Shown here: in pieces, positions 21,401-32,928 of the stretch
Position numbering within the stretch: position 1 is the first letter of the stretch
How the letters are laid out: each line of letters opens with the position of its first letter
DNA from: Lantana camara
Lineage: Eukaryota; Streptophyta; Magnoliopsida; Lamiales; Verbenaceae
Direction of reading: 5' to 3'
NCBI GenBank assembly: GCA_037501455.1
Contig: CM074863.1
Span: 11,466,001-11,530,000 of the forward strand
Length of the DNA: 64,000 nt
The notes under the pieces: model-generated
What the model was told of the DNA's origin: nothing
Seen by the model: the letters and a program-made list of their open reading frames with translations, nothing else
Databases searched by the model: none
Position numbers and translations under genes: made by a program

Positions 21401-23092
21401 TCACTAACCTTTGTCGATTTAAGTAACCAGGACTCAGAAACCATAATCAAAAAATTATTTTACCAACAAAGCTAACATTAAAAATTACTAAATCCTAGTT
21501 TCTGATATTGAGAAAAAATGAGACAATAACTCCATATTTCTACAATATTTAGATTTTAGAGAAAGGGGAATAACTTACATCGAAGCAAATTGGTTGAAGG
21601 TGGTGGCTCGAACTCAACGGCCGACGGTGAAAGTGAGGCGAGAAGGGAAGACGTCGCCGCGGCGGATGGTGGAAGCAGCCGGAAGCCGTCGGAGGAGAAA
21701 CATGCAAATGGGTGGAGTTGGGAGAGCGAGAGACTTTAGTTTTCAAATTGGGAAAGTAAGAAAGTCCGAGTTCTAGAGAAGTCTGAGTCTGAGATCTATC
21801 CACTTTTTAAACTCTTAAATTTAGTTTTCAAATTGGGAAAGTAAGAAAGTCTGAGACTCTGAGTTCCTTTTTAGTTTTTAATTACATTCTTTACTTCTTT
21901 ATTATATATGTATATAATATATTATACATAACATATATATATATATATATATTATATTATATATTATATATATATATTAATTATATATTATTTAATTTAT
22001 AATTATTTTTATTATCATTATAATTCTATGATAAATAATGTAAGTAAGATAATATCAAATTGAAGAAATGATATCTCGCTTAATATAATAGTATAGATGA
22101 TACATATTCCTTATTAAACCATACAGGTTAGTAAACTAAGTTATCACATGTGATATAATATAACATAAACTTAATATAATATATGATATATTTTGTATAT
22201 TGTCTTATAATATAAGATTTACGACATAACATATATATATTTATTTATTTATTTGGTTTGGAATAAACATAACATATATTTATATTAGTAAACTATATAA
22301 AGAATATATTTTTAATAAATATATGACACATATTTCTTATTGGTTAGTAAACTAAGTTATCACATGTGAAACAATATAAAATAAACTTATTACAATATAT
22401 GATGCATAATTACATATTATTTTACTAAGCGATAGTTACATGTGTTTGTTAGTAAACTATATAGTTAAGAATTTGAGACACATATATAATACATGAAATG
22501 TATTTATGTTTAAAAGTACATATAATATTGTATAAAGCAATATATAATTGATATTATCTTGTCAAACTATATACGTTGAAAAATCAAATATTGTAAGATT
22601 TTTTAAGACACATGAATACATGATATGGTGTAGTCTAGAATCTGTATGAAATATAATTTTTTTTTTTGGTCAACCGTATGAAATATAATTGTATATTTAT
22701 ATAATTAACCTTGTATTGGCCCATATATAAGTTAAACAATTATGTGTGTAACATATGATATGTGTTTAAAAAATTGTAATAATATAACTATATAATAAAA
22801 TATATAATTGTATAATTATTTTGATAATATAACTATATAAATTTATCTTTTATATTATATAATATACATACATGTAATATATGTATTAAATCATTATATA
22901 TAAGGTTATATAGTCACAAAATTTAAATAATATAACGTTATATAGTCTTATATATAATTATTTAATACATATATTATATGTATATACTCTATATATTATA
23001 TAATATAAAAGATAAATTTATATATAATAAAGAATATAAAATAAATCCATACATACATGTATACCATTTATAAAAAAAATGCATATATAGGG
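21401..23092. other. AT-rich region with internal repeats; no gene
   Basis: The first 400 bp hold a short GC-rich patch (21600-21720) and a direct repeat of about 35 bp at 21735 and 21820. From about 21890 the sequence is almost entirely A and T, with TA-rich microsatellites, a direct repeat containing AGTAAACTAAGTTATCACATGTGA at about 22130 and 22347, and an inverted repeat at about 22838-23022. It may be the interior of the hAT-like element ending at 23254, but no left end was found. Confidence 0.5.
22838..23022. repeat. AT-rich imperfect inverted repeat, arms about 70 bp
   Basis: The sequence from about 22838 (AAATTTATCTTTTATATTAT...) returns in inverted form up to about 23022 (...ATAATATAAAAGATAAATTT), with a few mismatches and a spacer of about 40 bp. 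Such a foldback could extrude a cruciform. It encodes nothing. Confidence 0.6.
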
Positions 23093-23254
23093 GTAGGCTC
23101 GCGAGCCTACATACATAAGGATCGAGATTGACTTGATGGCTAGCTCGGGATCGTTGAGGATCGGCTTGAGCTCGTTCAGTTTCGATTCCAAGCCGAGTCG
23201 GCTCGAGATCGACTCGTCAAGCTCGCAATCTGGCTTGACTCGTTTGCAGCCCTA
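23093..23254. mobile_element. Terminal fragment of a third hAT-like element (CTCGAG-type array)
   Basis: Read inward from 23254 the end is TAGGGCTGCAAACGAG, matching the ends of the elements at 332 and 4117 (TAGGGxTGxxAA). It is followed by an array of GAGCTCG/CTCGAG-like words. The fragment starts with a perfect 18-bp palindrome, GTAGGCTCGCGAGCCTAC (23093-23110). The opposite end is not found, so target duplication cannot be checked. It abuts the truncated 3' LTR of R3. Confidence 0.6.
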
Positions 23255-23822
23255 GCCAGGACACATGTCCAGGGGCCATTCTGAAGGAGAATCCTGGCCA
23301 GGACAAGATTCAGTTAAAAATAAATCCAGAACGGGGTCCTCTGTTCGAAAACAGGGGATCAGCAGGGCACTTTTCAAACCATGCACAAACCAATCCTAAT
23401 CAAATTTCAATCCAATACAATTACTTCCCCATATCAACTACACATAATACTTCACTTAGGTATCAAGTAGTCCATTAAAACTTGCTCCAATCATCAACAA
23501 ATCATCAAACAAAACCCCATAATTTCCATGCATTCAACTTCCAAACAAATTCATGAATTCATGCAAGCTATGAAGTAAAAAAAGATTCTAAACATACTTC
23601 TAATCACTTATAAGCAAGGAATCACATCATAATCACAAAACCCTATTTCTAAAATGATTCATAAAATCAAATAAATTCTCATGCTACATTGAACTAAAAT
23701 AAGGAATGGATGAAATGATGAAACGAGGATGATGCTTCCACTTATGCAATTATCTTCCTTAAATTGAGATTGAAATTTGAGAAATCTTCCTTCCTCTTAC
23801 TCTTGGTGTTTCTAACGTAATT

Positions 23823-23864
<42 letters not shown>

Positions 23865-24189
23865 TATTTGATGAAATATTAGGAATGAGATGAGAGATGA
23901 AGATGCAAGAGATGAAATGTGCAGAAGTCTTCCACTAAAGTGCATGAATCACCACAATTTGCACTTTAGTCCCTCCAATATTTGAATTAAAGCAAACAAG
24001 CTCCATTTCATGGCAATTGATCAATTAAATCCAATTCAAGTAATGCAACTAAGTCCATATATTCAAGAAATGATCAAGTGTTATGAAGTTTATAAAGAAA
24101 TCAACGAGATAATTAAAATAAAACCTCCAACTCCTGAAGACCCGCACGTGGCGTGCTTACCTTAACTTCCAAAAAATTGGGGCGCTACA
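23255..24189 (-). repeat. R3 3' LTR, truncated
   Basis: The sequence is similar throughout to 39908-40839 of the 5' LTR and starts, on the minus strand, TGTAGCGCCCC. About 1.4 kb of its distal part is missing, replaced at 23254 by the hAT-like end. It contains a (GT)n run at about 23823-23861. The stretch 24190-24203, read on the minus strand as AGGGGGGAGAGAGT, is the polypurine tract just upstream. Confidence 0.8.
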
Positions 24190-24231
24190 ACTCTCTCCCC
24201 CCTAGAAGAATCTGGTCCCCAGATTCACTGA

Positions 24232-25450
24232 TTATAAGAAAATAACTCCAGGTGGAACCGTTTCATCTTATCTTTAGTCTCCCAAGTCACCTCCTCGGTC
24301 TTGTCATTTCGCCACAATACCTTAACCATTGGAATCATCCGGTTCTCAATTCTTGATACTTTCTGTCCAAAATTTTAACCGACTTCTGAACGAATGACAA
24401 ATTTGGTTCCAACTCCACTTGTTCAACAGGAAGGATCTCAGTTTCATCGGGATAATATTTCCTTAACTGGGACACGTGAAACACATAAGATTTGGGGGTA
24501 GAGCCAACCGATAAGCCACTTCTCCAATTCTTTCAAGAATTTCGAACGGACCCAAATAACGAGGATTTGACTTTTATCCCTTTCCAATTCTGGTAAAACC
24601 TTTGCGTGGAGATACCTTCAAGAAAACCCTGTCCCCCACATCAAACTTAAGATCTCTGCTACGAATGTCAGTATAACTTTTCTGTCTATCCTGACCAGCT
24701 TTCATCTATTGCTGTATTTGGTGGACTTTTTCAATCATATCCCTCACGGCCTTAGAAGGCTTTTCTAACTTCTCACCCCTTTTCACACCTTCCTGTTTTG
24801 TCCATTTCCACTCTTCCAAATCAAAGAACAATGGAGACCGACATTTTCGACCATACAGCAACTCATAAGGAGCCATACCAATTGAAGCTTGATAACTATT
24901 GTTATATGCAAATTCGATCAACGGAAGTTGTTCATGCCAAGAAGTTTGGAAATCCAATGCACATGCTCGAAGCAAATCCTCCAAATACCGTATGACCCTC
25001 TCGGACTGACCATCGGTTTGAGAATGAAATGTCGTACTGAAATGAAGCCTTGTACCCAAAATCCCTTGCAGTTCTTACCATAGCTTTGAAGTAAATCGGG
25101 GATCTCTATCTGAAACAATGCTAACCGGAATTCCATGAAGTCGAACGATCTCCCTATTGTAAATCTCAATCAATTTATGGATCTTATAAGGCATTCTGAC
25201 CAGTAGAAAATGAGCATACTTTGTTAACCGATCCACTATTACCTTAATACCATCAAATCCGTCTCTGACCTTTGGTAACCTGGAAATAAAATCCATTATC
25301 ACCTGTTCCCACTTCCACTCGGGAATATGTAACGGCTATAGAAGACCTCCGGCCTTTTGATGCTCGGGTTTTACTCTTCGACAGGTTAAACAATATTTCA
25401 CAAACTCGGCCACGTCCTTCTTCAACCCATGCCACCAATAATATTGCTTA
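24232..25450 (-). pseudogene. R3 integrase with C-terminal chromodomain-like segment
   Basis: The integrase core is readable from 25302 to 24706 in one frame with a stop at 25075. It shows VDRLTKYAHF, SDRDPRF (second aspartate) and a TDGQSERV segment holding the catalytic glutamate. The zinc-finger part (about 25330-25440) is in another frame. After a stop at 24706 and further shifts, the end (about 24240-24370) encodes VKVLWRN and VTWETKDKMKRFH, typical of the chromodomain that targets these elements to modified chromatin. Not functional. Confidence 0.75.
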
Positions 25451-27112
25451 AGGTTCAATTCTACTACTTTCCCCAACTTTCAAATTCGAAACACCAACCT
25501 TCCTACTTAAAGCATCGGCAACCACATTGGCTTTCTCAGGATGATAGTTGATAACACAACCGTAGTCTTCTAATCGCTCCATCCATCGCCGTTGCCTCAT
25601 ATTTAGATCCTTCTGAGTAAACAAGTATTGAAGACTCTTATGATCGGTGAAAATCCCAAAAGACACCCCGTACAAATAATGTCCCCACTTTCCATGTGCG
25701 AATACCATGGCGGCGAGTTCAAGATCATGTGTAGGATAGTTCTTTTCATATTCTTTCAACTTCCGGGAAGCATAAGCAATCACTTTCCCATTCTGAGTCA
25801 AAACACACACCAAACCTTCTTTCGACAAATCCGTGTAGACTGCATACCCTTCATAACCTTTCGGTAGAGATAGAACTGGAGCTGAAACTAACTTCTCCTT
25901 CAAGAGGGTGAAACTCTTTTCACACTTATCATCCCATACGTACTAGACATCCTTCTTTGTTAACCGAGTCAAAGGAGCGGCGATCTTTGAAAAATCTTAC
26001 ACAAACCTCCTATAATATCCTGCCAATCCCAAGAAGCTTCTAATCTCGGAGGCGTTCTTTGGTTTCTCCCATTTCAAAATGGCCTCAATCTTCGAAGGAT
26101 CAACCTCTAATCCATTCCCCAAAATAATATGACCCAAGAAAGAAACTTGGTCGATCCAGAACTCACATTTACTGAACTTTGCAAACAATTGATGCTCCTT
26201 TAATGTTTTCAACACAAACTGAAGATGTCTTGCATGTTCCTCGGCTAATTTTGAGAAAACCAAAATATCATCAATGAATATAACAACAAACTTATCAAGA
26301 AACGGTCGGAAGATTCTATGCATCATATCCATGAAAGCGGCTGGAGCATTCGTTAATCTAAAAGGTATAACCACAAATTCATAATGTCCATATCTAGTAT
26401 TGAAGTCCGTTTTTAGAATATCCTCCGCTCGAATCCGAAGTTGATAATAACCCTGTCTCAAATCAAGCTTTGAATAAACTTTAGAATCTTGGAGTATATC
26501 AAACAACTCCTCAATGTGTGGAAGAGGATATTTATTTTTGATGGTCATCCTATTCAGCTCTTGATAATCAATACAGATTCGTAGAGTTCCATCCTTATTT
26601 TTCACAAACAATACTGGCGCACACCACGGTGAAGAACTCGGCCTAATATACCTAACTTCCAATAAAGCCTCAAGTTGAACCTTCAACTCTCTCAATTCTA
26701 TCGGAGCCATCTGATATGGAGTCTTAGAATACGACTCGGCATCGAGATAAAGATCAATCACAAATTCTATTTCTCTATCCGGCGGTAACGAATCCAACTT
26801 CTCAGGGGAAACCTCGGGAAACTCTTTAACCATTTCTATTTCTTCTAACTTCATCTGATGTTTAGGTTGATTAAGAATATATGCTATAAATCCCCTAGCC
26901 CCATCATGAACCAATTTCTGAGCTTCAGAGAAAGATAATAAAGGCACCGTTTTAGAACTCCAACCCGTAACAACTTTTGAACCCAGCTGAACTCTTTTAG
27001 CCCGACAATCAACGATAGCACAATGCTTATATAACCAATCCATTCCCAAGATAGAACCATACCGAGTCATTGACAATTCAATGAAGTTCGTCAAAAAAAC
27101 CCCGACCCTCAA
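25451..27112 (-). pseudogene. R3 reverse transcriptase and RNase H
   Basis: The RT frame is open from 27112 to 25997, with [11 protein letters not shown], the catalytic FIDDIL (FxDD variant usual in this group) and [11 protein letters not shown] at the end. The RNase H continues in the same frame after stops at about 25997 and 25945, with [19 protein letters not shown] and ADALSRK, down to about 25448. The enzyme pair would copy the RNA and remove the template. Confidence 0.85.
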
Positions 27113-28441
27113 GACTCACCGGCACCTCTCTGAAAATCCTGTCGGTTTCTATACTACCACCAAAATGCGAACTAACCACGTAGCATGCATTAGAACAAGT
27201 AACATACAAAGGCAAGGTAATAGCAACATCACATGAAAGAAAAGAATGAGTTGCTCCTGGATCAAATAAAGTATGAATGTTTGTGCCATGAATGCAAATG
27301 CTACCTTCAACAACCGCGGCAGGGTCCACATTTGCATCCGGTTCCTCTCCTTCCAAGGCATACACACTAGCCCTGATAAGTGGCCTCTGACCCCCAGGTG
27401 GAGAATCCCATCGACCCGGACATCTATCTACCATATGCTCTGCACTCCCACAGATCAAACAGAGACCCAGACGGCACCGACAATCCTCGTAAGTATGGTT
27501 AGGCAACCCACAATAAGAACAACATAGCTTCCCAGTAGGTGGCGGCACAACAGGTGTAGCACGGGGAGCTTTCTATACTGGTTCTGCAGGTTTTAACTTC
27601 TTTATCGGACCCTTAGGAGATGTAGGAGATGTATCATAAGCAATAGGCATCTTGCCGGGATTATAATTTGATCTTGATCCGGAAACTGAACCCTGGCCTT
27701 ACCGATAAGTAGATCTCCTGGCATTAACCGAATCCTCAATCTTTAAGGCCTTTGAAGTGGCCTTCCTCCAAGTGCTAGTGTTGACGGCCTCAATTATCAC
27801 TTGAATATCGGGCCTCAATCCTTGCAAAAATTGCATAGCCTTGTGAAAGTCATCACTTGCAATGTTGGGTACATATCCGGACAATCTCTCGAAGTCAGCA
27901 ATGTACTCGGCAATCGATCTTCCTCCTTGTTTAAGCTCCGTGAATTCCCTAAGTCTCCGAGTGCGAGAACTGGAGGAATGAACTTGTTCTTGAATTCCCT
28001 TACAAAGACCTCCCACGTGACTTCCTCATCGGCAGCATCCAAGACAATTCAAGTGCTTTCCCACCATGAGTAGGCCTCGCTTTGGATTAAAGAGATAGTG
28101 CACCAGGACTTCTCTCGAGTCTCACATGGGATAAGTTCCCAAACTCTCTCAATTTCCTTAAGCCACTGCTCGGCTTGAATGTCATTCCCCTTGAAAAACT
28201 TGGTTGGATGTTGATTCTGAAATTCTTGAAATATAGTTGAAATCTGTGCCGGTTGTGGTGGAGGAACTGTTGGTGCTGGAGGAACATAATCTCTCAAACT
28301 TTGATCAATAAGTTGAACCATTGAATTTAAGAGATCCTACGGCTGAGCTTGATGGGGTGGAGGTGAAGTACGATCATGATGATGCCTGTGACTTGGAGAA
28401 TGCTCTCTACGAGGTTCTCTACAAGGACGACCACGGGGTAT
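27078..28441 (-). pseudogene. R3 gag and protease
   Basis: The N-terminus matches the R4 gag start, but its ATG has become ATA (28439-28441). Stops at about 28325 and 28047 and frameshifts near 28000 and 27700 break it. The gag core (FTELKQGGRSIAEYIADFERL) is at about 27870-27960. Two zinc knuckles follow: CSYCGLPNHTYEDC and CLICGSAEHMVDRC (27420-27525). The protease site reads DPGATHSF (about 27240-27263), with proline in place of the usual serine or threonine. A frameshift near 27100 separates it from RT. Confidence 0.8.
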
Positions 28442-28659
28442 CTTGAAATTCAAACACTATACATGCATGTTTGATTAATAAGTGCAAATGATTGCAATTA
28501 AACTCATGTTATAATTAAATCACATAAGTCAAGTAGATCAAAGAGGTTCAAGTAAGTTCAAAGAGATTCAGATAAGATGAAAGACTCTCAAATTATCAAA
28601 TACTCCTATGTCGTACGACCTAGACTCACAAGACACCAGACTAGAACCGCGGTTTTACA

Positions 28660-28679
28660 ACCGGGCTCTGATACTACCT
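28660..28679 (-). other. R3 primer binding site (initiator-Met type, degenerate)
   Basis: On the minus strand GGTAGTATCAGAGCCCGG lies just inside the LTR end at 28685. It differs by a small change from the standard TGGTATCAGAGCCCGG seen in R4. This confirms that the LTR at 28685 is the 5' LTR. Confidence 0.7.
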
Positions 28680-28684
28680 TGGGA

Positions 28685-29953
28685 TGTAGCACCCGGAATG
28701 CTAGGTAGCCACATCCCCCCCCTCCCCCCCACTATAGTTCAATCCGCATATGGAATAACCGGCCATACATGATCAATCCTATAGCGAATGGGAGACAATA
28801 AAAAAACACAACATTCTAGCTAGGCGGGACTAACCCTAAATCAATACCAACCATGCATAACTACTAGACCGGAAGCATAAAATACATTCATTGCATTATA
28901 AGAGCAAAGCAGGGAAATGAACATAGGAGAGTGAAATGCTGGACTCAAAGTAAAAGACCGACTCAATCCCGCCTAGCACGCAACCTGTAAGCCTGAAAAG
29001 TGAGGTGTCAGTCTGTGAAGGACTAAGTGAGGGGTTTATAAATATAAGCACATTTACCATGCAAGTCATAATCTGGGGTAAGATTTTACCAAAAGAGACA
29101 ATATAAGTTCAAATATAAAATAGAACTCGCACGAGATTACAACTAACCAATTTTAACAATTCATTCAATCCGCGGCCCGACGAGTGAGGGCAGTCTCCAA
29201 CCTTTACTCCAAAAGTGTACAATCATGAAAGTTTCTATTTATTAAGTGATCATACAAGTCCTTATCGTGTAATCACGTAGAAGTTTCATGAATCCTTTTT
29301 CCTCCAGATGATGGAGGGTTTGCAAGACCCAACCATCCAATTATGGTGTACGTCGGGAACATAACTCCCACACACGGGATTTTTTCCTCCACCAAACCTC
29401 CTGGTGGATTCAGAGGTGATCCCATAATGGTGAGGATAGTGCAAGAGTTGCCCGTTAGCCCTTGCTTTCCCGATTGGCTCAATACACTGCCCTCGGGCCC
29501 CTAGTGCAGTACAACATACTCGCCAAAACCATCAATCGCTAACATTAATTACCATCATTCCATTAAAAATCATAAGTTTGGAAAGATTATATGTATACAT
29601 ACGTTTTGGCCGAAAAGGTCACATAAGGGTTGTAGGGTTCTATAAATATATAACTAGAAGTAAACCTTTCATTTACCGATAAAAGGAGCAAAGAAACACC
29701 CTATGGAGTGGGTTCCTCGTTGCCGGGAACGTGCTCTGTGCAAAATGGACAACTATACGTGAGACTTGACTCATGAACCACTTAAGACGAATGGCAAATC
29801 GTAAAGTAATATGTCATGCATGGCGAATTATGGAATGTCGTGATCATGATTGAAATTTGTCTAATTTTTCACAAATTTAGCAATTAAGAACACACGAGGC
29901 ATAATGGAATTAATCGAAAAAAGGACAAAAAACCACTTTTCACCCAGAGCCAG
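28685..29953 (-). repeat. R3 5' LTR, distal part (continues at 39798-40839)
   Basis: The LTR ends on the minus strand with GGTGCTACA at 28685 and is split by R4 at 29953/29954. It carries the inverted pair CCCGCCTAGC/GCTAGGCGGG (28819-28828 and 28968-28977) and an AGTC-loop-GACT stem near 29005-29025, both also found in R4 and R5. Confidence 0.8.
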
Positions 29954-32676
29954 TGTAACGCCCCGGTTTTTCCATTCATGTGTCATGTTTATTATACTAA
30001 TCTTCCTAATATTATATGCACTATATATTCATGCAATTATATGAAAATGTTGTTAATGTGAAATTATATGAATTAATTGATAATGTGACTAATTGCTCAT
30101 ATATGACTTTAATTGTTCCTTATCTAAATGTGAGGACTTAATTGCATACACTCTTTGGACTTAATTAATTATATGCTATGAAGTGATACTTGATTACATG
30201 ACATTATATAGTTGAGGGGCTTAAGTGCAAAAATGGTTGAGTCATCATAATTCTTGCAAGACTTTGATAAATATCATATTTATCTCTCATTTCATTCCAT
30301 TTTATCCAAGAAAGCTACACACACACACACCCCTTCTAGATCACGGTATTTTCACCAAGAGGAGAAGAAGAATTTCATCTCATAATTCAAGCTAGGATTT
30401 GAAGGAATTGTGGAGCTAGGATCATCATCATCATCATACCACCACTTCATCTTATCTTCCTTCCATCTTAAGGTATAATATGAAATATGTTTGCATCTCT
30501 TGTAAACATGATTGAGTAGGATTTACGGATTAGGTGATGAATTCTTATGTATTTATGATTAGAAGCATATTTGTGATCAAAAGAAGTGAAAGCTTGCATG
30601 AAAACTTGGAATTATTTAGAAGTTGGAAGCATGTATATATATGGGGTTTTGAGGATGAATTCTTGAGGCTTTGATGCATATTCCATGGTTAGTTTGATGG
30701 ATAAATGAAGTATAATGTGTATTTGATGTGTTGAATTAATTATTATGGATGGACTTGGCTTTAGATGATGTTTTCTGGTTTTTTGGCATGAAATCCCCTG
30801 TTTTTCCCCTTTTTCGCTGCTATTGTGCACTTGGTCGCGACCGCGACCTTATTTATATGTAAAACTGGTCGCGCCCACGACCCCATTTTGACCAACTTTT
30901 GACTTTTGGAAAATTGCATGAAAAATTCGGAAAAATACTTGGTCGCGGCCGCGACCATTTTGTGAAGGGTTTTGGTCGCGCCCGCGACCCCTTCAGAATC
31001 TGCATTTTTGTCCAACTTCGGACCTACGCCATTTTCACCTCGCTTTGAATTAGAAAATGTGCCATATGGCGTTGAAAAGTTTTTTGTCTCTAGTTTCATA
31101 ATAAATAAACAAAACTCAATTCTCACATCTGGAATTAAAGATATTCCAGTTTTCCCTCAGCATGTGCATTTCCTAAAATTGTCCATTTTGCCGAAACTTC
31201 ACCAAAACCTCTCTTATCGTATTCCTTTCACTCTCTTGGCTCCCATATGTGAATTATATGATATATATACTTGTTTAATTGATAATCATGCTCCTACTTG
31301 ACATTTCCTTAAGTGTTATTGAATGACTTATTGATCATGACTTTGCCGTACGTCGTAAATGGTTCATAAGAGTCGTGTCTCACGAACACTTGTCCTTGTT
31401 ATACAGATCACGTTCCTGGTGACGAGGAGCACGCTCCTTAGGGTGTTTCCTTGCTTGTTTTAGTTGGTAAAGAAAAGGTGAGGTTTAATATCTAGTTATA
31501 TAGAACCCATATAACCCTTATGTGATGTTTTCGGCCAAAATGTATATATATCTAGAGTTTTCCAAATCTAAACGATTGCAAGCAAGTCACACTCATGCAA
31601 AGCAATGTATGTAGTGTGATTAGCATCATGATCATGCAAAGCAATGCATGTATCGTGATTAGACTATGACCTTATTGATTTTCAACTGATTTCATGGAAT
31701 TTATTGATTGAACTTATTATGATTGATTGATTGATTGTTTTGGCCAGTAAAGCATGTTCACTTTGGGCCCGAGGGTAGTGTATTGAGTAATCCGGGGAGG
31801 CATCGGGCCGACGGTGATCTCTTACACTATCCTCACCTATTGTTGGGGTCACCCCTGAATCCATCAGGAGGTTTGGTGGATGAAGGAGCCCGCCGGGCGT
31901 AGGGACTCATGAACCCTATGCCCAGATTGATTGGGTGGTGGGGCCTTGCAATCCCACCATCACCCGGAGGAAGAAGGGTATTGAAACTGCTACTTGTGCA
32001 CCGTAATTGATTGCATGGTCACTTAACTCGTTAGTAATTTAATTATTGGTAATGTTCACTAATTGGAGTAAGGTTGGAGAATTGCCCTCACCCGTCGGGC
32101 CACTGATTGAATTGAATTGAATTGAGTTGATAACGTTTGTATTGTTAAATGGATTAGTTGTAATCTCGGGTGAGATCTATTCTAACATTGAACTTATATT
32201 GTTTCCTTTATTAAAAACCTTACCCGAGATTATAACTTGCATGTTAATTGCGCTAATATTTATTTATAAACCCCTCACTCAGTCGTTGGTAGACTGACAT
32301 CTCAATATTTCCAGGTTTTCAGGGTTGGTGCTAGGCGGGAGTCGAGTCAAGTCAAGTGGCCTTTATTTCGAGTCTAGCACGTTTCATGTACATTATTGAT
32401 GCATATGTATTTTATAACTAGAGCTTGGTATCCTTGAGATCATGTATATGGAATCATGGAAATTGCACTTGAAGGATAATGATATAAACTTATAGTATGT
32501 TTTTCTTTGATTGTTATGCTTTGTTGTATATAAATGAGGGTTAGTCCCGCCTAGCTAGAAGTTTATTTTCTTTTGTCACCCGTTCGCTGTAGTCTTAGTT
32601 CATGTACGGATCATCCATTTCGTATGTGGACTGAGCTATAGTGCGGGTGTGTGGCATCTCGGCGTTCCGGGCTACA
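29954..32676 (+). repeat. R4 5' LTR
   Basis: The 2723-bp repeat is followed directly by the primer site. It contains four copies of a 16-bp palindrome (30833-30989), a short (AC)n run near 30310, an AGTC-loop-GACT stem at 32280-32296 and the inverted pair GCTAGGCGGG (32330-32339) / CCCGCCTAGC (32546-32555). Confidence 0.88.
30833..30989. repeat. Cluster of four GGTCGCGnnCGCGACC palindromes in R4 5' LTR
   Basis: Copies are at 30833-30848, 30867-30882 (one arm mismatch), 30941-30956 (a perfect 16-bp palindrome with GG/CC centre) and 30974-30989. Arms are GGTCGCG and CGCGACC. The spacers are AT-rich and unrelated to one another. The same four positions are filled in the 3' LTR at 35282-35438 with slightly different centres. 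Confidence 0.85.
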
Positions 32677-32683
32677 TCTTAAG

Positions 32684-32695
32684 TGGTATCAGAGC
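32684..32695 (+). other. R4 primer binding site (initiator-Met type)
   Basis: TGGTATCAGAGC, eight bases after the LTR end at 32676, continues as CCGG. It is complementary to the 3' end of initiator methionine tRNA. Confidence 0.85.
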
Positions 32696-32928
32696 CCGGT
32701 TGCAAAATCGCGGTTCTAGTGTTGTGTCTCGTGTGTCTAGGTCGAACGGTATAGGATTATTTAATATTTGTGAGTCTTGCATCTTATTTGAACTTACTTG
32801 AACTTATGTGACCTTACTTGAATTCGTCGAACTACTTGGATTATGTGTTTTCTTTGTATCTTGTGGTCTTATTTATACTCATTAGCATTCATTAATCAAA
32901 CATGCATATATAGTGTTGTAATTTCAGG

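Noticed and set aside
21549..21803. 84-codon minus-strand frame near the end of R1
   Set aside because: Histidine/proline/serine-rich composition with no motif, overlapping a repeated segment; not supported as a gene.
23823..23861. (GT)n run as a possible Z-DNA or regulatory element
   Set aside because: A similar, shorter run is at the same place in the other R3 LTR (about 40482-40507); an ordinary microsatellite with no further sign of function.
32684..32695. TGGTATCAGAGC words as parts of tRNA genes
   Set aside because: They occur next to LTR ends without the rest of a tRNA; they are primer binding sites.
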